Positions 1 through 7,202 are shown, numbered from the stretch's first letter. The stretch: DNA of 11,135 nt from Pelagibacterales bacterium MED-G43 (GCA_002457475.1 NTJK01000021.1:1-11135); one strand, 5' to 3'. Notes: generated by a model from the sequence alone, not told the origin. Program-made: numbers and translations.

Positions 1-480
1 CTGTAAGGAAAAATCTACGTCAAAATCACCTTTCTGATAAACTTGTCCATCTACAGTAACAATAGAAATACCAAATTGATCTGGATCAACTTTAGCTAGT
101 GGCGGTATATAAGACGCAAGTTCACCTGATTTATTTTTAATAACCTCTTTAAACATTTCATCAATATTTTTAGAAAAATCACTAAAATCAGGTAAAGCTA
201 ATTCCCCACGTAAAGTTTTCTCAACTAGTAGACCTGCTGAACTAATAATTTTGATAAAATCATCATAATAAATATCATTTCCACACGTATCCAACATTTG
301 AAAAAGACTATACAATCTGTTATCATTACTTTTTAAGCCTGATTTTAATAAAATATTTTTAAAATTTTTTGTTTTAATGACATCATGATTTTTATCACAC
401 AAAGAATAAAATAAATCTTTTTCACGTTTTGAAGAATGTTTAGATTTATGACTATTAATTGGCTTATTTTTTTTTTGCAT
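1..480 (-). CDS. glsA: Glutaminase, long (GLS-type) form, N-terminal part only
   Basis: Glutaminase hydrolyses L-glutamine to glutamate and ammonia. I translated the minus strand from the ATG at 480 and got 160 open codons that run off the left edge. Residues 120-160 match the start of the serine-dependent glutaminase catalytic domain: ASYIPPLAKVDP, then GISIVTVDGQVY, ending in DFSLQ. That is exactly where the family's catalytic Ser-x-x-Lys would follow, so the active site itself lies outside the window. Ordinary bacterial glutaminases begin roughly at the catalytic domain. This one has about 115 extra residues: a basic tail (1-20) and a helical region (21-100: LFYSLCDK, LLKSGLKSND, LRGELALPDF) that resembles the EF-hand-like N-terminal domain of animal kidney-type glutaminases. 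A possible promoter and repeats lie between it and tRNA-Glu. Family assignment is firm; activity cannot be judged from this fragment. Confidence 0.88.
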   Translation of the reverse strand, partial: MQKKNKPINSHKSKHSSKREKDLFYSLCDKNHDVIKTKNFKNILLKSGLKSNDNRLYSLFQMLDTCGNDIYYDDFIKIISSAGLLVEKTLRGELALPDFSDFSKNIDEMFKEVIKNKSGELASYIPPLAKVDPDQFGISIVTVDGQVYQKGDFDVDFSLQ

Positions 481-484
481 TGCA

Positions 485-499
485 AATTTGTAACAAATT
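485..499. repeat. 15-bp perfect palindrome just upstream of glsA
   Basis: The arms AATTTGT and ACAAATT are separated by one A. The palindrome sits 5 to 19 nt upstream of the glutaminase ATG, where a ribosome binding site would normally be, and no Shine-Dalgarno is visible. It could be a dimeric repressor operator or, in RNA, a short hairpin (6 bp, 3-nt loop) that affects initiation. AT-rich palindromes of this size can arise by chance here, so its role is an inference. Confidence 0.4.
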
Positions 500-502
500 A
501 AT

Positions 503-520
503 GATCACAAATCGATCACA
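503..520. promoter_or_regulatory. Tandem GATCACA repeats, 11-bp period
   Basis: GATCACA occurs at 503-509 and exactly again at 514-520 on the plus strand (TGTGATC read toward glsA). The two copies are one helical turn apart, so they face the same side of the DNA. They lie 23-40 nt upstream of the glutaminase start codon. TGTGA-type half sites are typical of CRP/FNR-family proteins, but here they are direct repeats rather than the usual inverted pair. A binding site is plausible; the regulator is unknown. Confidence 0.35.
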
Positions 521-538
521 CTTAAAATGTTATTTCTA

Positions 539-567
539 AATATAATTTATTGGTAATACTGGTTAAA
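539..567 (-). promoter_or_regulatory. Possible sigma-70-type promoter for glsA
   Basis: On the minus strand a TATATT -10 hexamer (539-544) lies 17 bp downstream of a weak TTTAAC -35 (562-567). Initiation near 532 would give a leader of about 50 nt carrying the GATCACA repeats and the palindrome. The -10 matches consensus at 5 of 6 positions, which is easily met by chance in such AT-rich DNA. Read-through from tRNA-Glu is the alternative, since I see no strong terminator between 577 and 481. Confidence 0.25.
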
Positions 568-576
568 TAGAGCTTA

Positions 577-651
577 TGGCGGTCCCAAGGGGAATCGAAC
601 CCCTCTTTGTTGGATGAAAACCAACTGTCCTAACCGATAGACGATGGGACC
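577..651 (-). tRNA. tRNA-Glu (anticodon UUC)
   Basis: On the minus strand the molecule starts at 651 and folds as a cloverleaf. The acceptor arms GGTCCCA and TGGGACC form 7 perfect pairs. The D loop contains CGGTTAG. The anticodon stem GTTGG/CCAAC closes the loop TTTTCAT, giving anticodon TTC, which reads GAA/GAG. The T arm GAGGG-GTTCGAT-TCCCCT is standard. A discriminator G at 580 is followed by an encoded CCA at 579-577. The first 22 nt of the tRNA overlap the end of recJ on the same strand, with no gap or terminator, so co-transcription with recJ is likely. Confidence 0.97.
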
Positions 652-2414
652 GTATTTTTGAAAGTCTTATTAACAGAAATATCATCGATAATAAACTCTA
701 CATTTGATTGCCCCTTCCACTCATTTAGGGATAATTTTCCAGCAATATTAAAAGATTTTTTATTCTTTTTAAGCAAATATGCACTTAAGCCATTTTCTAA
801 AGCATTAAAAGCAATTGATTTAATAGTCGAACCATCTTTACCAATTAAGATTGATTTTACATGTTTTTCACCAACAATTTTTCCATTAATTGTATTAAGA
901 TCTTCAATCATGAATCTAGGCTCAGGATTGCCAGAACCAAAAGGTGATAGCAAAGATACACTTTTATAAAACTCTAAATTTACTGCCGAAGGAGAAATTA
1001 CACTATCAAGTAATAGAGGTCTTTCAGCTGTTAAATCTTGATTTATATTTTTAAATTTTCTGAAAATAAATTTTCTAAATTTATCTATATTCTCAATTTT
1101 GATGGAAAAACCACCTGCCATTTTATGCCCTCCTCCTTTTAAAAGAATATTTTCTTGTGTAGCAGCGATGATTACTGATCCAATATCAAAACCAACAATC
1201 GATCTTGCTGATGCTTTTCCTAAGTTTCCATCAATAGAAATTATTATAACTGGTTTATTAAATTTATCTTTTAATCTAGCAGCAACAATTCCAATTACTC
1301 CCTCATGCCAATCTTTGCCAGTAAGTATCAAAACAGGATCTTTAAACATATCCTCTGTTAGATTTAAAATTTTTTGTAAAAGGTTTTTTTCAAGTAATTG
1401 CCTTTCTTTGTTATATTGATCTAACTCAGAGGCTAATTTAAAAGAATTTTTTGGATCTTTATTAAGCAATAGATTTGCACCATGTGAACATTTGCCAACA
1501 CGTCCACCGGCATTTATTCTAGGACCCAACATGTAACCAAGATGATAAATAGAAGGATTAGAGTCAATATTACATATATCTATTAAAGTTTTTAAGCCTA
1601 AATTTTTTTTTGACTTAATAATTTTTAATCCCTGTTTAACAATTGCTCTATTTAACCCAGTGAGGGGAACAACATCACAAACCGTACCTAGTGATACTAA
1701 ATCAAGATATTCTAAAAGATTAGGTTCAATGATTTTATTATTAATAAACCAATTTGTTTCTCTTAATGATTTATTTAAACCAACAAGAAACATAAAAGAC
1801 ACACCTGCTGCGCATAAATATTGTAAATTTGAATTATCATCGAGACGATTAGGATTAATAATAGAATAGGCATTAGGTAGTTTAACTTCAGATTGATGGT
1901 GGTCTAAAACGATTACATCAACATTATTTTTTTTGGCATAATTAATTGCATCAAAAGACAACGTACCGCAATCAACAGTAAAAATTATACGAACGCCTTT
2001 TTGAATTAATTTTTGAAAGCTATTTATTGAAGGCCCATAACCCTCTTTTTTTCTATCTGGAATATAAATATCAAAATTAACTCTAAGTTCTGAAAAATAA
2101 TTTCCTAACAAAGCTGTAGAGGTAGCCCCATCTACATCATAATCACCAAATATACCTACTTTTTCTTTTTTTGAGATAGCTTGCGTTGTTCTAGATGTAG
2201 ATCTTTCCATATCGACTAAAATATTAGGATTAGGTAAAAAATTTTTAATTGATGGATCTAAAAATGACCTAATATCTTCTCTATTAATTTTTCTTATCGA
2301 CAAAAGCTTTGAAGTGATTTCATTTAAAGAAAAATTTTCTTTAATATAATTAACTTCATCCTGATTAAAATCTCTCAAAAACCAATTTTTTCCACTTATT
2401 GAAAGTGAGTTCAT
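630..2414 (-). CDS. recJ: Single-stranded-DNA-specific 5'-3' exonuclease RecJ
   Basis: RecJ degrades single-stranded DNA 5' to 3' in recombination, gap and mismatch repair. The 594-residue length is normal for the family. The DHH phosphoesterase core is intact: GDYDVDG (90-96), VDCG (147-150), LDHH (170-173), VCDVVP (245-250) and GPRINAGGR (297-305). The DHHA1 domain carries GGGHKMAGG (427-435), and a C-terminal OB-like region follows. The start ATG overlaps the glpX stop as ATGA (2411-2414), as expected for translational coupling; hom-glpX-recJ is a familiar alphaproteobacterial order. The oddity is the 3' end: the last seven residues (TVPSSIG) and the TAG stop at 632-630 are read from inside the tRNA-Glu gene. 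RNase P cleavage at the tRNA 5' end would therefore remove the recJ stop codon from that transcript. Confidence 0.96.
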   Translation of the reverse strand: MNSLSISGKNWFLRDFNQDEVNYIKENFSLNEITSKLLSIRKINREDIRSFLDPSIKNFLPNPNILVDMERSTSRTTQAISKKEKVGIFGDYDVDGATSTALLGNYFSELRVNFDIYIPDRKKEGYGPSINSFQKLIQKGVRIIFTVDCGTLSFDAINYAKKNNVDVIVLDHHQSEVKLPNAYSIINPNRLDDNSNLQYLCAAGVSFMFLVGLNKSLRETNWFINNKIIEPNLLEYLDLVSLGTVCDVVPLTGLNRAIVKQGLKIIKSKKNLGLKTLIDICNIDSNPSIYHLGYMLGPRINAGGRVGKCSHGANLLLNKDPKNSFKLASELDQYNKERQLLEKNLLQKILNLTEDMFKDPVLILTGKDWHEGVIGIVAARLKDKFNKPVIIISIDGNLGKASARSIVGFDIGSVIIAATQENILLKGGGHKMAGGFSIKIENIDKFRKFIFRKFKNINQDLTAERPLLLDSVISPSAVNLEFYKSVSLLSPFGSGNPEPRFMIEDLNTINGKIVGEKHVKSILIGKDGSTIKSIAFNALENGLSAYLLKKNKKSFNIAGKLSLNEWKGQSNVEFIIDDISVNKTFKNTVPSSIG

Positions 2415-3352
2415 TTATTATAAATGTTTGTGACCGATTTTATTATGTTTTTACTCTTATGAAGTGAAAATGTGTTAACCTCAAATTCATTACCTAGATC
2501 TTTAACACCTTTAGCTAGATCACCAGACGTTACCCCTGTTGCGCAAAAAATTACATCTCCTTTTACCATATCTTCAATATTATATTTTTTATCAAAATCA
2601 GTTATACCAAGTTTTTTAGCTCTTATTTTTTCTTCCTCGTCTAAAACCAGTTTTCCTTGAATTTGCCCACCGTAACAGGAAAGAGCAGCAGCTACTACAA
2701 CACCTTCGGGAGCTCCTCCTGTACTATAATAAATATCATTAATTGGGTTTTTACCTATAACACTTAGCGCTCCAGCTATATCTCCATCAGTAATATAATT
2801 TATTTTTACATTCATTTTATTTAGCTCTTTAACAATATGATCATGCCTCGGTCTTTTTAATACACACGCACGTAAATCAGAAATTTTTTTATTTTTAGCC
2901 TCTGATAGTAATTTAATATTTTTTTCTACACCATTATCAATATCCATTAAATTTTTTGGTAGATCAGAACCAATAACTATTTTTTCCATATAAGAATCTG
3001 GAGCGGAAAGTAAACCTCCCTCTTCTGAAACAGCTAAAACAGAAAAAGCATTTGATTCACCATTTGCAGTAAATTTAGTTCCCTCTAGTGGATCAACAGC
3101 GATGTCGAACTTAGGACCATTTAGAGTTCCAAGCTTTTCACCAATATAAAGCATTGGAGCTTCGTCCATTTCGCCCTCACCTATTACAACTGTGCCCTCC
3201 ATATTAATCTTATTTAATTCTCTTCTCATTGGATCAACAGCTCCTTTATCAGCAGCAATTTTATCTTTTTTTCCTATAAACTTAGAGGCTCCTATTGCAG
3301 CTTTTTCTGTAACTTTAGTGAATAAATTTAAAAATTTTTTATCTATAGACAT
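2411..3352 (-). CDS. glpX: Class II fructose-1,6-bisphosphatase GlpX
   Basis: This enzyme hydrolyses fructose-1,6-bisphosphate to fructose-6-phosphate, the committing step of gluconeogenesis, in the cytoplasm with a divalent metal. The protein is 313 residues, slightly shorter than E. coli GlpX. Diagnostic GlpX motifs are present: ADKGAVDPMR (34-43), IGEGEMDEAPML (57-68), the metal/substrate motif VDPLEGT (86-92), ITDGDIAGAL (188-197) and the GGAPEGVV loop (213-220). The ATG at 3352 follows the hom TAG directly (TAGATG), and the gene overlaps recJ by 4 nt, so hom, glpX and recJ are very probably one transcriptional and translational unit. A lone class II enzyme fits an organism that relies on gluconeogenesis from organic and amino acids. 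Confidence 0.96.
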   Translation of the reverse strand: MSIDKKFLNLFTKVTEKAAIGASKFIGKKDKIAADKGAVDPMRRELNKINMEGTVVIGEGEMDEAPMLYIGEKLGTLNGPKFDIAVDPLEGTKFTANGESNAFSVLAVSEEGGLLSAPDSYMEKIVIGSDLPKNLMDIDNGVEKNIKLLSEAKNKKISDLRACVLKRPRHDHIVKELNKMNVKINYITDGDIAGALSVIGKNPINDIYYSTGGAPEGVVVAAALSCYGGQIQGKLVLDEEEKIRAKKLGITDFDKKYNIEDMVKGDVIFCATGVTSGDLAKGVKDLGNEFEVNTFSLHKSKNIIKSVTNIYNK

Positions 3353-4639
3353 CTAGCTATTATCAATTCTTATTAATTTAGAATTATTTTTAATATATTT
3401 TTTTCTAGAGACTTCTTTTAAAACTTTTTTTAAAAATTTATCTTTAGACTCATGGGTAATAATTATGATAGAGGAGGATTTTTTATTTCTATCTGGATTT
3501 TGAACTAATCTTTTAATTGAAACTTTATGTTTTGAAAAAATTCTTGTTATATTTGATAATATTCCAGGCTTATCCAATACTTCAAATCTCAAATATGCAG
3601 AAAAAAATCTTTCTTCAATATCAGTAAATCTTAATTTTTTTCGTTCTTTACTAGATAATGAAAAAGGAAATTTTATATTCCCTCTAGAGATTGATGATAT
3701 ATCTGAAACTAATGCGGATGTTGTAGCTGCAGGACCAGCTCCTTCTCCTTGTATAGTGCTTTGGCCTACGGGTTTACCGTCTACTATAACTGCGTTTAAT
3801 ACACCATCTATGCTTGCTACATAAGACTCTTTTTTGATTAATGTAGGATGTACTCTTTGATAAATCTTATTATCCAGTAATTCTGCAAAACCCAATAATT
3901 TGATTTTATATCCAAGTTTATTTGCATTATCTATATCTACTCTATCTATATTTTTAATACCCTCTACATAAATATTGTTATTAAGAAAAGAACTGAAACA
4001 TAATGACGATAAAATTTTTAATTTTGAAGAAACATCATCTCCGTTTAGGTCTGCTGAAGGATTTGACTCTGCATAACCAAGTTTTTTTGCATTAGATAAA
4101 ACATCATTAAAAGATTTTTTTTGTTTATCCATAGAAGAAAGAATATAATTGGAAGTTCCATTAAAAATTCCATAAATTTTTGAAATTTTATTTGCTATTA
4201 GACTTTCTTTTAAGGATCTGATTATGGGAACCCCGCCGCATACGGAGGCTTCAAATTCTAGATTAACTTTATTTTTTTCAGCTATTTTTGCAAGTTGATC
4301 TCCATATTTGGCTATAAGAGCTTTATTGGCTGTAACAACATGCTTTTTATTATTTAGAGCATTAAAAACTAATTTTTTAGCTGGTCCCTCTGCTCCACCT
4401 ATTAACTCAACGATTAAATCGATATCTTTATATTTAGTTGCATCAAGATAATTATTAAGCCACTGTTTCTTTTTTATTTTTATAATTCTTTTTTTCTTAC
4501 GATTTTTTGCAGATACATATTTTATAATTGGCGAACAATTATTTTTTCTTGTTAAAATCTCTTTATTTTCTTGAAGGTATTTGAATAAATAACAACCAAT
4601 GTTGCCAAGACCGATAATAGCAATATTTAATTTTCTCAT
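3353..4639 (-). CDS. hom: Homoserine dehydrogenase
   Basis: The enzyme reduces aspartate-4-semialdehyde to homoserine with NAD(P)H, feeding threonine and methionine synthesis. In its 428 residues I see an N-terminal Rossmann fold with IIGLGNIG (8-15), the VVTANKALIAKYG segment (101-113) with the conserved lysine K106, the catalytic region GYAESNPSADLNGDD followed by K207, and a C-terminal ACT domain starting near FEVLDKPGILSNI, typical of threonine-feedback-inhibited enzymes. There is no fused aspartokinase. The start lies 7 nt after the stop of the upstream putative lipoprotein gene, and the stop abuts the glpX start. The neighbourhood is the usual alphaproteobacterial hom-glpX-recJ block. 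Feedback by threonine is inferred from the ACT domain only. Confidence 0.96.
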   Translation of the reverse strand: MRKLNIAIIGLGNIGCYLFKYLQENKEILTRKNNCSPIIKYVSAKNRKKKRIIKIKKKQWLNNYLDATKYKDIDLIVELIGGAEGPAKKLVFNALNNKKHVVTANKALIAKYGDQLAKIAEKNKVNLEFEASVCGGVPIIRSLKESLIANKISKIYGIFNGTSNYILSSMDKQKKSFNDVLSNAKKLGYAESNPSADLNGDDVSSKLKILSSLCFSSFLNNNIYVEGIKNIDRVDIDNANKLGYKIKLLGFAELLDNKIYQRVHPTLIKKESYVASIDGVLNAVIVDGKPVGQSTIQGEGAGPAATTSALVSDISSISRGNIKFPFSLSSKERKKLRFTDIEERFFSAYLRFEVLDKPGILSNITRIFSKHKVSIKRLVQNPDRNKKSSSIIIITHESKDKFLKKVLKEVSRKKYIKNNSKLIRIDNS

Positions 4640-4646
4640 AATATAT

Positions 4647-5216
4647 TTATTTTCGCATTGTTATATCTGGAAAATCTTTATTTTTTCCTTCATCTAACAA
4701 GTATTTTGATATTTCATCAATACTACATTTTTTTAAAATTTTACAAACATCAAAAAATTCTTTTTGATCTTTATTCACATTTTTTTTACTATTATCAATT
4801 GTTTTTTTAGGTTTAATTTTTTTTAATTTAGTAGATTTAGTTTTTTTCTCAATATCTTTATTTATAATAATTTTTTTTGACAATTTTTTTTTTTCTTTCT
4901 TATTTTTTAAATTCTTTTTAATTTTTGATATTTCTTCATTTGAAAGAATTTTTAATTCTTTATTTGAACTATTTTTTGAATGAATACTTATATTTCTTTT
5001 TCCATTTATATTTTCTAATAAATTTAGCTGGACTAAATCTACTTCTTCTTTAATTTTTTTATCAACTATTTTAACCTCAATAATTAAATTTTCTTCAAAG
5101 TACTGTTCTGCTTCTGATTTATTTACACATACATGATCACCACATAATAATACTGCTTTAGGTTTGCTACAATTTGTAAAAAAAATTAAAATAAATATAG
5201 ATATTATAATTTTCAT
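4647..5216 (-). CDS. Lysine-rich putative lipoprotein with CGDHVC motif, function unknown
   Basis: I do not recognise this 189-residue protein. Residues 3-13 are hydrophobic and lead to FFTNC, with Cys16 as a candidate lipidation site followed by Ser. The lipobox is imperfect (Asn at -1), so a simple signal or anchor segment is the alternative. Next comes a compact segment, LLCGDHVCVNKSEAEQYFEE (23-42), continuing to about 54, with the pair Cys25/Cys30 around GDH. From about 88 to 151 the chain is almost pure Lys, Asn, Ser and Ile, probably a disordered, highly basic linker. A short C-terminal region (154-174) has a second cysteine pair, Cys158 and Cys164. The ATG overlaps the argC stop as ATGA, which supports real, coupled translation. 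Position between argC and hom suggests co-expression but not a shared pathway. Two cysteine pairs in a probably exported protein suggest disulfides or metal binding (inference). Confidence 0.72.
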   Translation of the reverse strand: MKIIISIFILIFFTNCSKPKAVLLCGDHVCVNKSEAEQYFEENLIIEVKIVDKKIKEEVDLVQLNLLENINGKRNISIHSKNSSNKELKILSNEEISKIKKNLKNKKEKKKLSKKIIINKDIEKKTKSTKLKKIKPKKTIDNSKKNVNKDQKEFFDVCKILKKCSIDEISKYLLDEGKNKDFPDITMRK

Positions 5217-6247
5217 TTTAATCCTAATTTTTCAGGGAGGTCATATAATAAGTTCATATTCTGAATAGCCTGGCCAGAAGCTCCTTTAACTAAATTATCA
5301 ATTGTTGAAAAAATAATAAACTTATTTTTAATTCTAGTCTCGCATATAGATATTTCACAATTATTTGTATTTAAGACATTTCCAGAACCTAATGGTGTAT
5401 TAAGTTTTAAAATCTTAATAAATTTAGATTTTTTATAGAAATTAGCTAATGAATTTCTTAAAAACTTTCCTGAATTATTTTTAGAGTAAATGTAAATTGA
5501 TGTTAGTATACCTCTAAATGTGGGTAACAAGTGTGGGTTAAAAGAATAATTTATCTTTTTCTTAGTTAATTTAAAGATTTGTTCGTCTATTTCACAAATG
5601 TGTCTATGATTTTTTGTGCTATAGGCGTATGTTGAATCATACAAGTTTTTATGCGTAAATTTTTTTTCTAAATTCTTTCCTGCTCCAGAATAACCAGATT
5701 TTGCATCGATTGTTATATCATTTATTTTAACCAAATTTTTTTTGATTAAAGGAATTAGAGGAATCTGAATGGACGTAGGATAACAACCAGGATTAGCTAT
5801 TATTCTATAGTTCTTGATTTTATTCTTAGTAAACTCTGGAATTGAATATAGAGAATTTTTAATTAGGCTTATAGCTTTATGTTTAATTTTATAATTCTTC
5901 TCATAAATTCTGACATTAGATATTCTAAAATCAGCAGATAAATCTATAAATTTTAAATTTTTATTATTAAAGTATTTTTTTTTGATAATTTTTTGTGCTT
6001 CTCCGTTTGGTAATGATAAAAAAACCAAATCAAGATTTTCCCATTTAATTTTATCTACCTTTGTAATTTTAGGTAATTTTTTTTTTATTCTTTTATCGAA
6101 AAAAGTTATACTTTTTCCAATATTTTTAGTGGCACAGAGATTGCTTATTTTTACCTTTGGATGCTTTGACAGAATCAAGATTAGATCCAAACCTGTATAA
6201 CCAGTGGCTCCAATAACTGCTACATTTATTTTATTATCTATAGACAT
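5213..6247 (-). CDS. argC: N-acetyl-gamma-glutamyl-phosphate reductase ArgC
   Basis: ArgC reduces N-acetylglutamyl-5-phosphate with NADPH to N-acetylglutamate-5-semialdehyde, the third step of arginine synthesis. The 344-residue protein has the nucleotide-binding VIGATGYTG (11-19), IDLSADFR (101-108), the catalytic cysteine in NPGCYPTS (C155), SGYSGAGK (184-191) and FNPHLLPTFRGIL (235-247). His215 in HRHICEID lies in the position of the conserved catalytic histidine region. Length and motifs match the common long (type 1) ArgC. It follows rpsI after 44 nt, consistent with the conserved alphaproteobacterial rplM-rpsI-argC order. The chosen ATG gives the standard short lead-in before the Rossmann fold. 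The upstream gap has an AAGGA and a two-codon reading frame described separately. Confidence 0.95.
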   Translation of the reverse strand: MSIDNKINVAVIGATGYTGLDLILILSKHPKVKISNLCATKNIGKSITFFDKRIKKKLPKITKVDKIKWENLDLVFLSLPNGEAQKIIKKKYFNNKNLKFIDLSADFRISNVRIYEKNYKIKHKAISLIKNSLYSIPEFTKNKIKNYRIIANPGCYPTSIQIPLIPLIKKNLVKINDITIDAKSGYSGAGKNLEKKFTHKNLYDSTYAYSTKNHRHICEIDEQIFKLTKKKINYSFNPHLLPTFRGILTSIYIYSKNNSGKFLRNSLANFYKKSKFIKILKLNTPLGSGNVLNTNNCEISICETRIKNKFIIFSTIDNLVKGASGQAIQNMNLLYDLPEKLGLK

Positions 6248-6253
6248 AATTTC

Positions 6254-6269
6254 TTATATCATCGTCCTT
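6254..6269 (-). promoter_or_regulatory. AAGGA plus two-codon start-stop frame ahead of argC
   Basis: In the 44-nt rpsI-argC gap the minus strand reads AAGGA (6269-6265), two bases, then ATG ATA TAA (6262-6254), six bases, then the argC ATG. The small frame is in phase with argC and stops before it. AAGGA is one of the few Shine-Dalgarno-like strings in the window, but it sits 17 nt from the argC ATG and only 2 nt from the mini-frame ATG; neither spacing is ideal. It may be a minimal leader frame or a chance match. Confidence 0.25.
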
Positions 6270-6284
6270 TATAATAGTTAAATT

Positions 6285-6301
6285 TAAAAGATTATCTTTT
6301 A
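6285..6301. repeat. 17-bp perfect palindrome over the rpsI stop codon
   Basis: TAAAAGAT and ATCTTTTA flank a single central base, spanning the rpsI stop at 6294-6292. In the minus-strand RNA it could form a 7-bp, A/U-rich stem with a UAA loop made of the stop codon. There is no G/C clamp or following U run, so I do not call a terminator. It could slow or protect the 3' end of the rplM-rpsI message, or be chance. Confidence 0.3.
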
Positions 6302-6732
6302 GAAAATTGGAAGCTTCTTCTTGCTTTCCTGTGACCGTATTTTTTACGCTCAACAACTCTAGAGTCTCTGGTGGTAAGTTTATCTTTTTTTAAATTAGAT
6401 TTTAAATTTTCATCATGAGATATTAATGCTTTAGATATTCCTAAAATAATTGCACCCGCTTGACCTGAAAGGCCACCTCCTTTAACTGAACATTTGACAT
6501 CAAAATTTGACGCTACCTGAGAAATCTCTAAAGGCCTAGTTACTATTATTTGATGAACTGGTCTTTTAAAATATTCATTCATCTTCAGTCCGTTTACATG
6601 AATATTTCCAGAACCTTTTTTTACCCAAACTTTAGCAATTGATCTTTTTCTTCTACCAGTGGCATATTTGCTATCTTTAAAATCTAATTTAATTTTTTTA
6701 TTTTTTACAGTATTTTGATTTACTTGATCCAT
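6292..6732 (-). CDS. rpsI: 30S ribosomal protein S9
   Basis: S9 is a small-subunit protein whose C-terminal tail reaches the P-site tRNA. The 146-residue product has a short lysine-rich N-terminal extension (about residues 1-24), then the family signatures GRRKRSIAKVW, VNGLKMNEYF, VKGGGLSGQAGAI and LTTRDSRVVERKKYG, with the invariant basic C-terminus ending in SKR. The start codon shares one base with the rplM stop (TAATG at 6734-6730), a classic coupled arrangement that supports this start. The rplM-rpsI pair is nearly universal in bacteria. Confidence 0.97.
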   Translation of the reverse strand: MDQVNQNTVKNKKIKLDFKDSKYATGRRKRSIAKVWVKKGSGNIHVNGLKMNEYFKRPVHQIIVTRPLEISQVASNFDVKCSVKGGGLSGQAGAIILGISKALISHDENLKSNLKKDKLTTRDSRVVERKKYGHRKARRSFQFSKR

Positions 6733-7190
6733 TATTTTACAATATTTTTATTATTTAATTTTTCAAAATTGATTATCTTTGGGTTTTGTACTTCGTGCGG
6801 ATGTTTTTCTCCATTATAAATTTTTAATTTAGTTAATTGTTTTTTTGCAAGTGGACCACCAGGCAGCATTCTTTTTACAGCCAACTTTAAAATTTGTTCA
6901 GTTTTATTTTTTTCTTTTAAAAAAGCTGGAGTTGACACCTTTATTCCCCCCGGGTGACCAGTGTGTCTATAATACTTTTTGTTAGAAAATTTTTTTCCAG
7001 AAAACTTTATCTTGTCAATATTCGTTACAACTACAAAATCACCATTATCAATATGAGGATTAAATGTAGGTTTATTTTTTCCTCTTAATACTTTTGATAT
7101 AAAAGCAGCAAGTCTTCCAACTGCTGCATTTTGAGCGTTTATCAAGTACCAATCTTTTTTTATTTCCTTTTTTTTTATAAATGGTGTCAT
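6732..7190 (-). CDS. rplM: 50S ribosomal protein L13
   Basis: L13 is an early-assembling large-subunit protein. I start it at the ATG at 7190, giving 152 residues. MTPFIKKKEIKKDWYLINA then aligns with the usual L13 N-terminus, which has about 12-14 residues before the K/RDWY motif. A frame extended to a TTG at 7211 would add seven residues that overlap a candidate -10 box. Further signatures are VGRLAAFISKVLRGKNKP, NPHIDNGDFVVV, YYRHTGHPGGIK, KRMLPGGPLAKK and GEKHPHEVQNP. Its stop overlaps the rpsI start. No Shine-Dalgarno is visible, and the likely transcript start lies only a few bases upstream. Confidence 0.96.
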   Translation of the reverse strand: MTPFIKKKEIKKDWYLINAQNAAVGRLAAFISKVLRGKNKPTFNPHIDNGDFVVVTNIDKIKFSGKKFSNKKYYRHTGHPGGIKVSTPAFLKEKNKTEQILKLAVKRMLPGGPLAKKQLTKLKIYNGEKHPHEVQNPKIINFEKLNNKNIVK

Positions 7191-7202
7191 ATAGATGGGC
7201 GA

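Noticed and set aside
485..499. Palindrome as a rho-independent terminator for tRNA-Glu
   Set aside because: It is A/T-rich with no G/C stem and no U run, and it lies almost against the glsA start codon about 80 bp beyond the tRNA.
658..2660. Several plus-strand open frames opposite recJ and glpX (658-969, 1099-1419, 1660-1869, 2472-2660)
   Set aside because: They lie wholly antisense to strongly conserved genes, show no recognisable motif, and are explained by the mirrored reading of AT-rich coding DNA.
4760..4935. Long A/T runs in the lipoprotein gene as a tandem repeat or mobile-element scar
   Set aside because: They translate to a continuous Lys/Asn/Ile-rich linker in an intact frame, and no exact repeat unit or target duplication is visible.
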